A DNA stretch of 10,995 bases from Irineochytrium annulatum. Its lineage: Eukaryota > Chytridiomycota > Chytridiomycetes > Chytridiales > Chytridiaceae. Of the stretch, positions 1 through 8,783 are shown piece after piece. The position numbers and the translations under genes are program-made. The stretch covers positions 1 through 10,995 of the forward strand of contig JADGJL010001014.1 in the NCBI GenBank assembly GCA_027600665.1, given 5' to 3'. The notes under the pieces were generated by a model that was given only the letters and a program-made list of their open reading frames with translations, did no database searches and was not told the origin of the DNA. Positions within the stretch are counted from its first letter, which is position 1, and each line of letters begins with the position of its first letter.

Positions 1-41
1 CTTTCCACCCGCTCATCATAAATCCCCTTACGCCGCCTCAG

Positions 42-107
42 CTTTGATCAGGCCGACATCGTCTCCGGTGTAGATCAACGTTCAACCCATATAATAAAAA
101 AAAAAAG
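42..107 (+). other. Possible upstream short exon (42-67) and 40-nt intron (68-107) of the fucosyltransferase-like gene
   Basis: A pyrimidine-rich acceptor-like sequence ends in CAG at 39-41. A short open stretch then encodes FDQADIVS, followed by GTGTAG at 68-73. An A-rich segment ends in AG at 106-107. Splicing 67 to 108 keeps the frame of the downstream coding region (a GTC codon across the joint, then ERATGVRM). The intron would be only 40 nt, with an A-tract where a pyrimidine tract is usual, so this is a tentative exon model. If right, it shows that the gene starts left of the window. Confidence 0.3.
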
Positions 108-130
108 TCGAGCGCGCGACGGGCGTGAGG

Positions 131-1345
131 ATGATATCGGAGATCGAGCACCAGCGACGACTCGGGCTCGATCCGAGCCGGGTGGATTTTACGCATTTGA
201 TTGAGCTGTCGGTCGATGATGTCTCGACGCCCACACGGCGGGATGGGTCGTTGGGGTTCCCGGACAGCAGGGCATGGGCGGGCGATGGGGGCATCAGCGG
301 CGCGATCGAGCCCATACACTGTCTCATGGATAAGCGGATGTACTCGTACCGATACCGCGTTGGCTCGGACCCGTCCTCGGACCGCGCCAAGACCGAGACG
401 AAGTACGATCACGTGATCGACCTCGATCACCTCCGCTCGCCCGGGTTCCACGACGCCGTCCGCCACCTCCACCTAGGCTCCTTGTTTGGTTCCGGGCGGG
501 TGATCACGCCGGACTCCCAACGCGGGTCCCTGTGTCGGATAAGGGAGGGGATGAAAATCGTGAACCCTACGGTCGTGAGGGTGTCGGAGTCGATCTCGGC
601 CCTTCTAGGCGGGTCGGAGGGTTACGTTGGCGTGATGGTGCGAAGCGGCGCCAAGCAGTTTCAGAGCAAGATCAACGAGACGCTCAGCAACATCATGGGC
701 AAGTTGGAGGCGCACGAGATGAGCCTGTGCAAGAAGAGCGGGGGCGCGAAATTTGGGAGCGGTATTGGGGAGGAGGCTCTGACGTCGAACCCGGGACTGT
801 CGCCGTCCATTTTTGCGAGGCTGCAGCAATGTGGGCGGAAGGCACCCCTAAACCCGTCGTCGCGGTGCCCGCGATACGACGGCGAGGGCATCCACGGTCC
901 GATATTGTTCCTGGCGACGGACGCGAGGGAACCGGCGCGGGACCCGGCGCTGGCGCCGCTCTTCGCGGCGTACCCTTGCCTGTTTACACTCGGCGACTTC
1001 GACCCGCTCGTGGAACCCATCTACTGGGACGAGGCGTTGCGCGGGGAGATGGTCGTTGAGGATGTTGATGAGGATGGGGTGGCGGCCGATGACGACGCGG
1101 GAGGAGTGGGTGCGACGGGGCGGTCACGTGGAGGCGACTGGGCGAGAAAGAGCGTCATTCAGATCGACCAGCGCACGGGCGGGCTTGCGAGGATCATGAC
1201 GGGACGGACGGGGAAGCTCATGATCCCTTTTATCGACCTGATGGTGGCGTCCGGCGGGGTCGAGGTATTCGGGACACCACGGAGCACGTTCTCAGGGTAC
1301 GCGCAACGAGTGCACGAGGCCAGGACAAAGGGACTTGAATGCTAA
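131..1345 (+). CDS. O-fucosyltransferase-like protein (fungal CigA-like), probably 5' partial
   Basis: One uninterrupted frame from the first ATG at 131 to TAA at 1343-1345, 404 codons. The frame stays open upstream to 96, so the true start is probably in an earlier exon. Recognition rests on segments typical of fungal O-fucosyltransferase (GT-B fold, PF10250-like) proteins. These are a glycine-rich strand ending in Arg (GYVGVMVRSG, about residues 165-174), a FLATDAREP block near 260-268, AYPCLFTLGDF near 280-290, and a C-terminal IPFIDLMVAS..VFGTPRSTFSGY block near 365-390. In the family this fold binds GDP-fucose and transfers fucose to protein Ser/Thr, usually in the secretory pathway. No signal peptide or membrane anchor is visible, which fits a missing N-terminus. 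The His usual before the Arg in such strands (G-V-H-x-R) is Met here, and an acidic stretch (about 308-323) is inserted before the C-terminal block. The family call is moderately firm; activity is not established. It converges with the GH17 gene. Confidence 0.62.
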   Translation: MISEIEHQRRLGLDPSRVDFTHLIELSVDDVSTPTRRDGSLGFPDSRAWAGDGGISGAIEPIHCLMDKRMYSYRYRVGSDPSSDRAKTETKYDHVIDLDHLRSPGFHDAVRHLHLGSLFGSGRVITPDSQRGSLCRIREGMKIVNPTVVRVSESISALLGGSEGYVGVMVRSGAKQFQSKINETLSNIMGKLEAHEMSLCKKSGGAKFGSGIGEEALTSNPGLSPSIFARLQQCGRKAPLNPSSRCPRYDGEGIHGPILFLATDAREPARDPALAPLFAAYPCLFTLGDFDPLVEPIYWDEALRGEMVVEDVDEDGVAADDDAGGVGATGRSRGGDWARKSVIQIDQRTGGLARIMTGRTGKLMIPFIDLMVASGGVEVFGTPRSTFSGYAQRVHEARTKGLEC

Positions 1346-2136
1346 GGGCACAGTTGGGGTTCTGAGCGTATCTCCATTCATTCTCGGTGGCGTCGCGGCT
1401 AGTCGGTTAAGCGGTTATTAGAAAATGGTTCCGATATCGCGGACATGGTCATTACATAAATCACCATCTGATTGTATAAATCAAGTTTTTGCCGCAGGCA
1501 TTTATCACACTAAGCTGCGAAAATAAAATTGTTCCCTTTGCGTCCCATCCCGCGAACCTTTTTAGCTCCGCTTTGAGTCGGTCGCCCGCCTGTTGACACG
1601 GAAGAGGTAAGACTTATCAAGATGACATCTTTGATTAAAGGTCTACCTGTTTAACGCATCCCATTTTTTATTAACGCCGGTGCGAGCCTCATGCAGGAAT
1701 GGCGATCAGAAAGCTTATTCTGTTTGGCTGCTGCTCCCCATACATCTTACTAAGCTTTTGAAATAAGGGGAGCTGATGATGGACACCAACACCATTGGCC
1801 GCACCATACAGGACGAACCGTGGGGATGAGCGATCAAAGGCTGGTTCCCCTTGCCATATCCATCCACCCCCTTTGCAATCGCCACCTTTGGCGCCAAGGG
1901 GGCCGGGAAAGCAACTTCGTAAAGTGAAAGCGCTGAAATTTCTGTCGTTCATACTCGTTTTCCTTCATTATTTGGTTCTTTTTCGCTTGTGAAAGCAGGT
2001 CGGTCGCTGGGTTTAATCGTTTAGGTACGTTAGCGACATCGCGAATGGCTGGCGATTCCCCTCTTATTACCTATACTTTTTTAAACCTTCTCGCACACGT
2101 TTTCCTTTTGCAGCGACACTTCGCCCGTTTGCGCCA
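1346..2136. other. Intergenic spacer between convergent genes
   Basis: This 791-base spacer holds the 3' ends of the fucosyltransferase-like gene (plus) and the GH17 gene (minus). It is AT-richer than its flanks. Short open frames near 1689-1992 on both strands show no coding bias, splice pattern or recognisable domain. A tRNA-like A-box fragment occurs at about 1391-1413 without a full cloverleaf. No repeat or mobile element was seen. Confidence 0.6.
1522..1527 (+). terminator. Candidate AATAAA polyadenylation signal for the fucosyltransferase-like gene
   Basis: A perfect AATAAA lies 177 nt after the TAA at 1343-1345, in AT-rich sequence. The distance suits a fungal 3' UTR. AATAAA is loosely used in fungi and occurs by chance in AT-rich DNA, so this is suggestive only. 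Confidence 0.25.
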
Positions 2137-3398
2137 TCATGCAGCCCCACACGTAGCCTCCGCCCAAGCCTTCCTCCTCCTATTCTCGTCGTAAAGGCCC
2201 CAGCTTCTCTCGACACCATGAAAGTTCGGCTTCCACCTGCATATAGGCTCGAAGGTCAGTGGAGTAGAAAGAGGTACGTATCAAAATCAAGGCGGCTTAC
2301 CCTTCGTCGTTGAACTCGAACCAGAAATACCCTTGCCCGACACGGTCGGCCTTGCATCGCCAATCTGCGTCGGTGGGGAGAGTGATCAGAGAAGTTCAAG
2401 TTGCAAAAAACATAGACGCGACTCTGCTCACCTTGCATGAACTTGCCTAGGTTCTCGACGGACGGCACGGCGGCGCTGTTTGCATTGCAAGTCAGGAGGA
2501 CCACAGTCAGCCAAGTGGACGGGCAAGTAGGTGTCGTTACCCGGCTGACTCCCCCTGGGTCGGCCACCCAATCTCACCGAGCACGACGTCCTTCCCCCGC
2601 GCCCTCGCCCCGATCTCAGCCAGCCTGCCGAACTGATATTCCGACGCGTCCTCGACGGCCTTGGACTCCCAGTACGGGTACAAATTGATCATCAACACGT
2701 CGACGGCCTCGATCAAGGGGTCGGAGTAGATGGGCCCGCCGATGTCGGCCACGGTCACGTTGGCCTTTTTGCGCGGCAGCTCTCGGGCCAGGAGCGCTCG
2801 GACGTCGCCGATGCGACTCACGAGATCCGCGTCCGTCAGCTCCGCGCGGAACATGTTTTCGGACCCGACGATGATGGCGCCGACGTGGTCGAAGAGGGCC
2901 GGGCGACGACGGAGGAGGTGGGTGAGCTCCCTATGTTTTTACACAACGCCGCCGCCGTGTGGGGTCAGTTAACTCCATTTTGGCGAGCGCGCTCAGTTGC
3001 GAAGGGGGATGGCCCGCATACCTGATCTCGGTGTCGTACCTCGCGCGCGTCCCGTCGAACCCGAGGCCTAGCCAGACCTCAAGCGGATGGTCGAGGATGG
3101 CGTTGGCCTCGAGCACGGTCGAGCCATCCGCGCAGCCCCCGTCGACGAGGTAGAAGGTCTTGACGCGCGTCGTCAGGTCGCGGATAAGGCGGAGGTCTGA
3201 GAGGACGTCGTTCGGGGCCGCGCAAGCGCTGTAGTTGCGTCGGGTGCCATCTGGGTTTAGGGAAAGTCAGAGGACGGTAATTTTGATAGAGTAGCAGTGT
3301 TCTTCACAGTTAAGACCCCACAGCGGTGGCGCGACGGAGGCGACGGCGACGGCGACGAGGGTGGACAAGACGAAGACGGGCAGGAGGACCGGGAGCAT
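2137..3398 (-). CDS. Secreted GH17 beta-1,3-glucanase (BGL2/SCW-type), six exons, 305 aa
   Basis: Spliced model on the minus strand: 3398-3308, 3250-3022, 2930-2541, 2475-2432, 2364-2301, 2236-2137, total 918 nt, ending TGA at 2139-2137. All five introns (57, 91, 65, 67 and 64 nt) are GT..AG, several with CTGAC branch sites. The ATG at 3398-3396 has A at -3 and opens a hydrophobic signal peptide (about residues 1-20). The mature part begins WGLNYGTRRNYSAC. GH17 marks are VGSE with Glu131, the likely acid/base, and GEIGWPT with Glu226, the likely nucleophile, 95 residues apart. Further marks are AAVPSVENLGKFM, GYFWFEFNDEGWK and the terminal VERSWGLYDE. Family members cut or remodel cell-wall beta-1,3-glucan, some by transglycosylation. 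The length matches BGL2-like enzymes of about 300 residues; there is no Ser/Thr-rich linker or GPI signal. VGSE replaces the usual VGNE. The enzyme class is firm; hydrolysis versus transglycosylation is undecided. Confidence 0.9.
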
Positions 3399-4090
3399 GT
3401 TTTTGTCAACCGCTTTCTTTCCCCCCATCATGGGTTTGATGACAAAGTTTATTTTCAGGCCGAACGTAAATAAACTTTTTGAGCGGCTTTCTTCGAGCGA
3501 TCATGATCACAACCCCATATTCCGGGTATGTTGCATGCTTGCTATTCTTGATGTAAGAGATGTTGTTCGTGTGCAACGCGACCAAAACAGCGATCAAGGA
3601 AGATAATAAAGAAGTAACGCGGGACCAGGCGCTTTCAACAAGCTTAGTTCACAGTAAGCATCCGCTTCATGGACTGTTGGTTACGAGCCGCCCTGCAAAC
3701 TAGACTTGGGTCGCAGCATCGCTAAACTCTCCACATACATTCTCCCATTTGATCGTGTGTTTTGATCATTCGTCTAAAACGTAGAGGATGGATATACTTG
3801 ATTCCAACAGCTGCCTGACGACTTCGGGCGAGACGCTACAAGTAAAATAACTACATATGCCGAGCAAAATACAAACGACTGATCCAATCAAGCCTAGGAA
3901 GAGCAGAGAAATCATAGCAAGAGCACAAACTGCAGTCGAAGATAGCACAAAAGAAGTTTTAAGAAATACAGGCTGAGAGATTAAGTCGAAACCGTAACCA
4001 CTAAAGCTCAAAGACAAGCCAGCAAAAAAGATAAGGAAGAACACCACGATCCATAAATAAAAAAAAAAAAAAACCCGCGGTTACAATATC
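3399..4090. other. Spacer upstream of GH17 and downstream of lipase A, with a hydrophobic open frame
   Basis: The left part (3399 to about 3765) should carry the GH17 promoter on the minus strand; no clear TATA or CCAAT box was identified. The right part holds the 3' region of lipase A. On the minus strand 4080-3766 is open without stops and encodes two to three hydrophobic stretches, such as LAMISLLFLGLIGSVVCILL. Its first candidate start codon is GTG and the only in-frame ATG is far inside. Third positions lack the GC bias of the neighbouring genes. It is therefore more likely non-coding 3' sequence than a gene, although an unlinked exon cannot be excluded. Confidence 0.4.
4059..4073. repeat. 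A15/T15 homopolymer tract
   Basis: Fifteen consecutive A on the plus strand (T on the minus strand), 17 nt downstream of the lipase A stop at 4091-4093. It lies in the likely 3' UTR of lipase A. It could be a simple slippage repeat, a U-rich 3' UTR element, or the poly(A) remnant of an inserted plus-strand retrocopy. No target-site duplication was identified. Confidence 0.75.
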
Positions 4091-6362
4091 TCATTTGTAA
4101 GGCTTAATCGGCCACCCGCACGTAGGCCCGTTCGGATTCTTCTTCCTCGCCAGCGCCAAGTTCGCCAGATACTCGCTCGGCGCATGGTCCTTGATGAACC
4201 CCGCCCCTCCAAACGTGACGACGGTCGCCAGCGCCATCACCCTGACCCACACGTTCCTGCCGGGCCCGACGAGGTCAGGCACGCTCCGGACGGCCTCGAC
4301 GCACCACGTGCGCAGGATGTCGCGGAGGTCCCGCTCCTTGTAGGCGATGTAGCCGTCCCGGAGGCCCAGGAGGACCTCCTCACCGATGTGCTCGAAATCG
4401 TTCATCGTCACGCCGCCCGGCTTAGAGCATCGATCCCGCTCCTCGTTATCCCAGTCCATTCGGCCCCGCTTGCGGGCGGCACGGAGGGAGAGGGAGGGGC
4501 GCCACTTCTTGTCGCGGAGGTAGGCACCGAGGCTCTTGGAGACGCCGGGCGCGTCGCAGACGATGTCGTTTGCGTTGACGACGCGGTATAACTTGAAGTC
4601 CTTGCCGTCGGGGCTGTACTTCAGATCCATGACTTGTGTTATGTTGGAAGTGAAGTCGGCATCGCCGACGCGGGGCGTCCCGAACGTGTAAGCGCCGCGG
4701 AGGGTGAAGCACTGTCCAAAAAGGTGGTCAGCATATCGTGACGGAATTATAACCATTTACGACCAAAAAGTGCTTTTGTTTATACCTTGTCCCATTCTTG
4801 TTTGCAAACAGGTGACCCCCGACCGCAGTCACTACGAGAAGTCCAAAGCAGCATAGAGGCGAAGATGGACGCGGAAGCGGCACCGAGGGAGTGTCCGGTA
4901 ATCCATAGGTTAGGACGCGCCCTTTTGGGTTTGTTGGGGAAGTGGGAGAGGATAGATAAGATCTGGGGGTAGAAGATGCTCTTCCTAGCAATAATGAAAA
5001 TATTAATACACGTTCGAAAATCAGTAATACTTGATTTTTAACCGACCAGAAATCCGGGGTCGACTCGTGACTTCCGCCTTTCTTCGAATCCGCGGCGAAC
5101 GCGGTGCACGGGATGGGGTTCGCGCCATTGCTTTCAAGGGCCGCCTTGAACAGGTCATCAATGATGAGTTTCTCCGCGCTGACGATGTCCTTCTTGGGAA
5201 AGCCGAAGGAGGTGTAAAAACCCGTGTGCATGAGCCCGGGCAGCAGTCCGTTCCGCGGCGGGGATTTCCGCATCGACGCGTCCGTCAACCACTCCGTCAG
5301 GTCAAAGGGGCTCGTGCCCTTGAAGGAAAAGACGACAAAGTTCCTCTTGACGCTCCACATGGCGAGGAACACGCAACCTTCCTGGCCGCACCGGGCGTAC
5401 TTTAGGTCGGAGACGCTTTCTTTCCACCTCGCCAGGAAGGTCTCGACGACCTGCGTCGGCTCGTAGACAATCGTGGAGACGTGCAGGAAGAACTCGGCAA
5501 GGTCGTAGTCGAATTTCTGACAAGACATTTTAATATTCCGTGGTGTGCACGTTTAGAACCAACCTTTGGAGCGGTGTTGAGCTTCCGCTGTATAAGATCG
5601 GCATGGCAGGAATCCTCGGCGAGCTTATACCCGTAGTCTTGGTACATCTGCGGATCTGTTGATCCAACCCTTGAATAGGCGGACCTGTGAGCTGACCTAA
5701 CCTCCATGTCAGATATACTTTAAACGAATGAACACCATGCACTCACAATGGTCGCATGATCAGCTGGAAAAGGAAGAAAGACGGCACAGCGATAATGAAG
5801 AGGACCGTGACGGTCGAGTTGAAAATGGACCAAAGCACAGAGTCCACCGTTGCCCATATGGTAATCTGCCTCACATCTCAGTCGCGTTCGAACCCCATAA
5901 CAAAAAACACTCGTAAACCAAACACGGCGCCCCTACCTCCAACAGCGAGACGAAGGCTGTCCAGCTCGTGTAATCATCAACGTCGATCATAATCGTCTCC
6001 CCGCTCGCGACGTTGGGACCCGACAACCCCACCCTTGTCGCCGCGGCCGTGTCCTTCCAACCCGCATGTCCACCCACGACCTTCTTTGGCGGCGATGCAG
6101 CAGCAGCACCGCCGCCGGGCTGCTGGTTCCCCCGCAGGTCAAGGTCGTTCCCGTCATCGTGAATGAGCGATGATGACCTCGGCTGGTCCGCGATCCCGAG
6201 GCCGACGGCGTTCAGGGCGAAGGCGTTGATGATCTGCGGCTTGAGGGAAGGGGAGGGGACCTTGTTCGGCAGGGCCGATGCCAGGCCTGGGGACGGGGGC
6301 TTCTTCGATCCGCTCTGCGGCGGGCCCGGCTGAAGAGATGGCGCGCCCTTGTTCTGGACCAT
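4091..6362 (-). CDS. Membrane-anchored class 3 lipase, paralogue A, six exons, 651 aa
   Basis: Spliced model: 6362-5937, 5865-5747, 5684-5564, 5516-5047, 4984-4786, 4711-4091; 1956 nt, stop TGA 4093-4091. The start MVQNKG is the first in-frame ATG, has A at -3 and G at +4, and aligns with the start of paralogue B. Residues 1-125 are Pro/Gly/Ser-rich and look disordered. MIDVDDYTSWTAF follows, then a membrane segment at about 152-178. The alpha/beta-hydrolase lipase_3 domain follows: FKGT (287-290, oxyanion region), GHSLG with Ser411, ANDIV with Asp494, and FEHIGEE with His553. A weaker hydrophobic stretch, MALATVVTFGGAGFI, lies near the C-terminus. The family hydrolyses acylglycerols or other esters; the substrate here is unknown. 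Introns are 71, 62, 47, 62 and 74 nt; the fourth starts with the uncommon GTCGGT. A second acceptor at 5698-5697 would add four residues in frame (exon from 5696). All triad residues are intact. Confidence 0.9.
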
Positions 6363-6594
6363 CGTGTGCGCGCGAGTTGTGTCCTCACTCGCTCGCTCGC
6401 TCGCAAGCAAAGAAAGTGAGGCGGAGATGGAAATCGAATCCACAGATTTGTGTGTGACAAATGACAAGCAACCAAAGCTATTGATTCAACAAGAGGCGTG
6501 CGAAGGAAACCAGCACACGGTAAGAGATGATGGCAATAAAAAGAGTGAGAAGGGATGGATGGTGTAATAGGCATCCCCAGCCATTATTCGTAAG
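6363..6594 (-). promoter_or_regulatory. Short intergenic region: 5' UTR/promoter of lipase A, 3' end of lipase B
   Basis: Only 232 bases separate the stop of lipase B from the ATG of lipase A on the same strand. This span must hold the lipase B 3' end and the lipase A promoter and leader. It contains a CTCG tetranucleotide run near the lipase A start. No clear TATA or CCAAT box was found. Confidence 0.45.
6388..6404. repeat. (CTCG)4 microsatellite in the lipase A leader
   Basis: Four CTCG units plus one base, 26-42 nt upstream of the lipase A ATG. The position suggests it is transcribed in the 5' UTR. No regulatory role is shown. Confidence 0.8.
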
Positions 6595-8783
6595 TCAAAC
6601 TACCCTGGGACCCCTCGGCCTCTTCTTCCTCGCTGCCGCCAGATTGGCAGAGTACTCGCCGGCCAAGTGATCCCTCACCAGCCCGGCCCAGCCCCACGAC
6701 AGGATGGTCGCCGAGGCAACCATCCGGTCGCCCGCATTCCTTCCCGCGAAAACCAGGTCACCGAACGCCCTGATCACCTCCGAGCCTCCAGTGCGCACAA
6801 CGTCAAGCACACTCCGGTCCTTCAGCCTGATGCTCCCATCCCTGAACCCTAACAAAACCTCCTCGCCGATGTGCTCAAAGTCGCTCAACGTCACGCCGCC
6901 GGGCCTGTCGTGGTCTTCGGCGGTGGTGCCATCGGCCAATTTGCACGCGAACGGGACCCGCTTCACCCTGTGGAGAAAGCCGCCAATGCCCCTGGAGATC
7001 CCCGGGACGGAGCAGACGATGTCGTTGGCGTTCACGACGCGGTAGATCTTGAATTCTCGGCCGTCACGGCTGTACGTGTGGCCCATGACTTTGCTGATCT
7101 TCTCCTGGAATTCCCGGTCGCCGACGCGGGGCGTGCCGAAGGTGTATGCGCCCCGGAGGGTGAAATACTTGAAGGAGAGAGGAGGGGCCCGGATTTAGGT
7201 AAAGAAAAGGAGCATTGAATTTAACAAAAAATAAAAATAAATACATTGTCCCAGAGAAGTTTGCAGACGGGCGAGCGCCTCCCGGTCTCACTGCGGGACG
7301 TCCACAGGAGCATTGATGAAAATACAATCGCGGCTGCCGCGCCGAGGGAATGACCAGTAACCCACAGTTTTGGCCGCTGTTGTTGGGGGAAGTAGGACCG
7401 GATTTGTAGAATCTGAGGGTAAAAGGTGTTTTTCCTAAGGGAAAAAGAAAAAATTAAAAGAGACAAGACAATTAGATTAAACGACGCTCGTTCTTCCAAG
7501 CTTACCAAAACTCGGGATCAGATCCGTGACTCCTCGGACACCTCTCCCTTCCGCCTTGATCGTGAAACTGATCACCCGCAAAAGCATCATACGGGATCGG
7601 CCTCTTCCCATTGTAGAGAAGCGACTCCTCAAACAACCTGTCGACGCCCAGCTGCTCCACATCGACGATATCCGACTTTGGGAACCCGAACGAGTTGTAG
7701 AACCCCGTGTGAACGAGGCCCGGCAGCATGCCGTTCCGGGGCGGGCCTTTGCGCATGGAGGCGTCCGTCAGCCACTCGGTCAGGTCGTAGGCGCTGGTGC
7801 CCTTGAAGGAGAAGATCACAAAGTTGGCCTCGACGCTCCAGAGGGCGAGGAAGCAGCAGCCCTCCTGCCCGTAGCGGCCGTAGTTGAGGTCGCGGATGTG
7901 ATCCGTCTTCCACATGTCGATGAAGCGCTTGACCTCGTCCGTCGGCGCGTAGGCGACCGTGGAGAGGCACAAGAAGAATTCGGCGAGGTCGTAGTCGAAC
8001 TTCTGCAAACGTTGTGTTTTTTTAGTAACCGACGAGGAACAAACGCTTTTTGGTCACTGACCTTTGGAGCGACGTTAAGCTTCTGCAGGATCACTTTGGC
8101 CTTCTTGCCGTCCATCGCAAACCCAAAGCTGTTGCCGTCGGTCCCCGCCGCAGCTCGAGACAACGAGGCCGCTCTGAAGAAGGAACTCACATCAGCATCC
8201 CTTTGTATACCATCCGCAGGCGTACCGTAGGTTATGAAAGAGGTAGAAGAAGGGCAAGACTGCGATAAACACGACGGCGATCATCGAATTCAGGATCGAC
8301 CACAGCACCGAGTCCACCGTCGCCCATATGGTCGTCTATCCACACCGACTTCAGACCAAAAAAAAAGCAATCACAGGATGCGCTCACCTCCAGCAACGCG
8401 AAGAACGCGGCCCAATCCGTAAAGTCGTCCACCGAGACCATCATCGGCTCCCTCCTCGACTCCTCGACCTCGGGCCTGTCGGCCCCGGGCTTCGACAGCT
8501 CATGCTCCCACAACTTCGAGCTGAGGCGCTGTGGGAAGGACGGCGGCGCCGAGACGATCGCGGCGACGGGTGGGTGTTCCCCGCGCAGGTCCTCCAGACT
8601 CAGGATGAGCGGGGTCTCGGTGCCAAGCGACGCGGGGTTGGGCGGCCGGATCAAGGAGTCCTCGCCCTTGCGGGCTGGTGAGGGGGACTTGCTCGCAGGG
8701 AGGTGCGAGGACGGGCCGGATGGCGGGGCCTTTGGCGCGCCCGCGAGGGCCGGGACGGGGAGGGAGCCCTGGTTTTGAACCAT
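6595..8783 (-). CDS. Membrane-anchored class 3 lipase, paralogue B, six exons, 625 aa
   Basis: Spliced model: 8783-8388, 8335-8226, 8173-8062, 8002-7506, 7434-7245, 7167-6595; 1878 nt, stop TGA 6597-6595. The start MVQNQG is the first in-frame ATG, with G at -3 and +4; the frame stays open upstream but without an ATG. Residues 1-120 are Pro/Ser/Ala-rich and probably disordered, then VSVDDFTDWAAF. A membrane segment at about 143-166 (SMIAVVFIAVLPFFYLF) precedes the lipase_3 domain. Key residues are FKGT (272-275), GHSLG with Ser401, ANDIV with Asp484 and FEHIGEE with His534. The C-terminus (DHLAGEYSANLAAARKK) matches paralogue A. Introns of 52, 52, 59, 71 and 77 nt sit at the same positions and phases (0,2,0,2,0) as in A, which confirms both models. 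Function is predicted as an ester or acylglycerol hydrolase attached to a membrane. Substrate and compartment are not visible in the sequence. Confidence 0.9.

Noticed and set aside
38..472. Minus-strand open frame of 144 codons opposite the fucosyltransferase-like gene
   Set aside because: Antisense shadow of a GC-rich coding region; no domain, and the plus frame has family-like blocks.
532..1059. Plus-strand 175-codon frame inside the fucosyltransferase-like gene
   Set aside because: Out-of-frame shadow rich in Arg and Gly; begins with a non-ATG codon context and has no recognisable content.
1689..1952. Minus-strand 87-codon frame in the convergent spacer
   Set aside because: No coding bias, no splice partners, no recognisable domain.
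4059..4073. A15 tract as the tail of a non-LTR retroelement
   Set aside because: No reverse transcriptase remnant or target-site duplication could be seen next to it; a simple homopolymer explains it.
7526..8230. Plus-strand 234-codon frame
   Set aside because: Antisense to exon 4 and exon 3 of lipase B, crossing its introns; a shadow of GC-rich codons.
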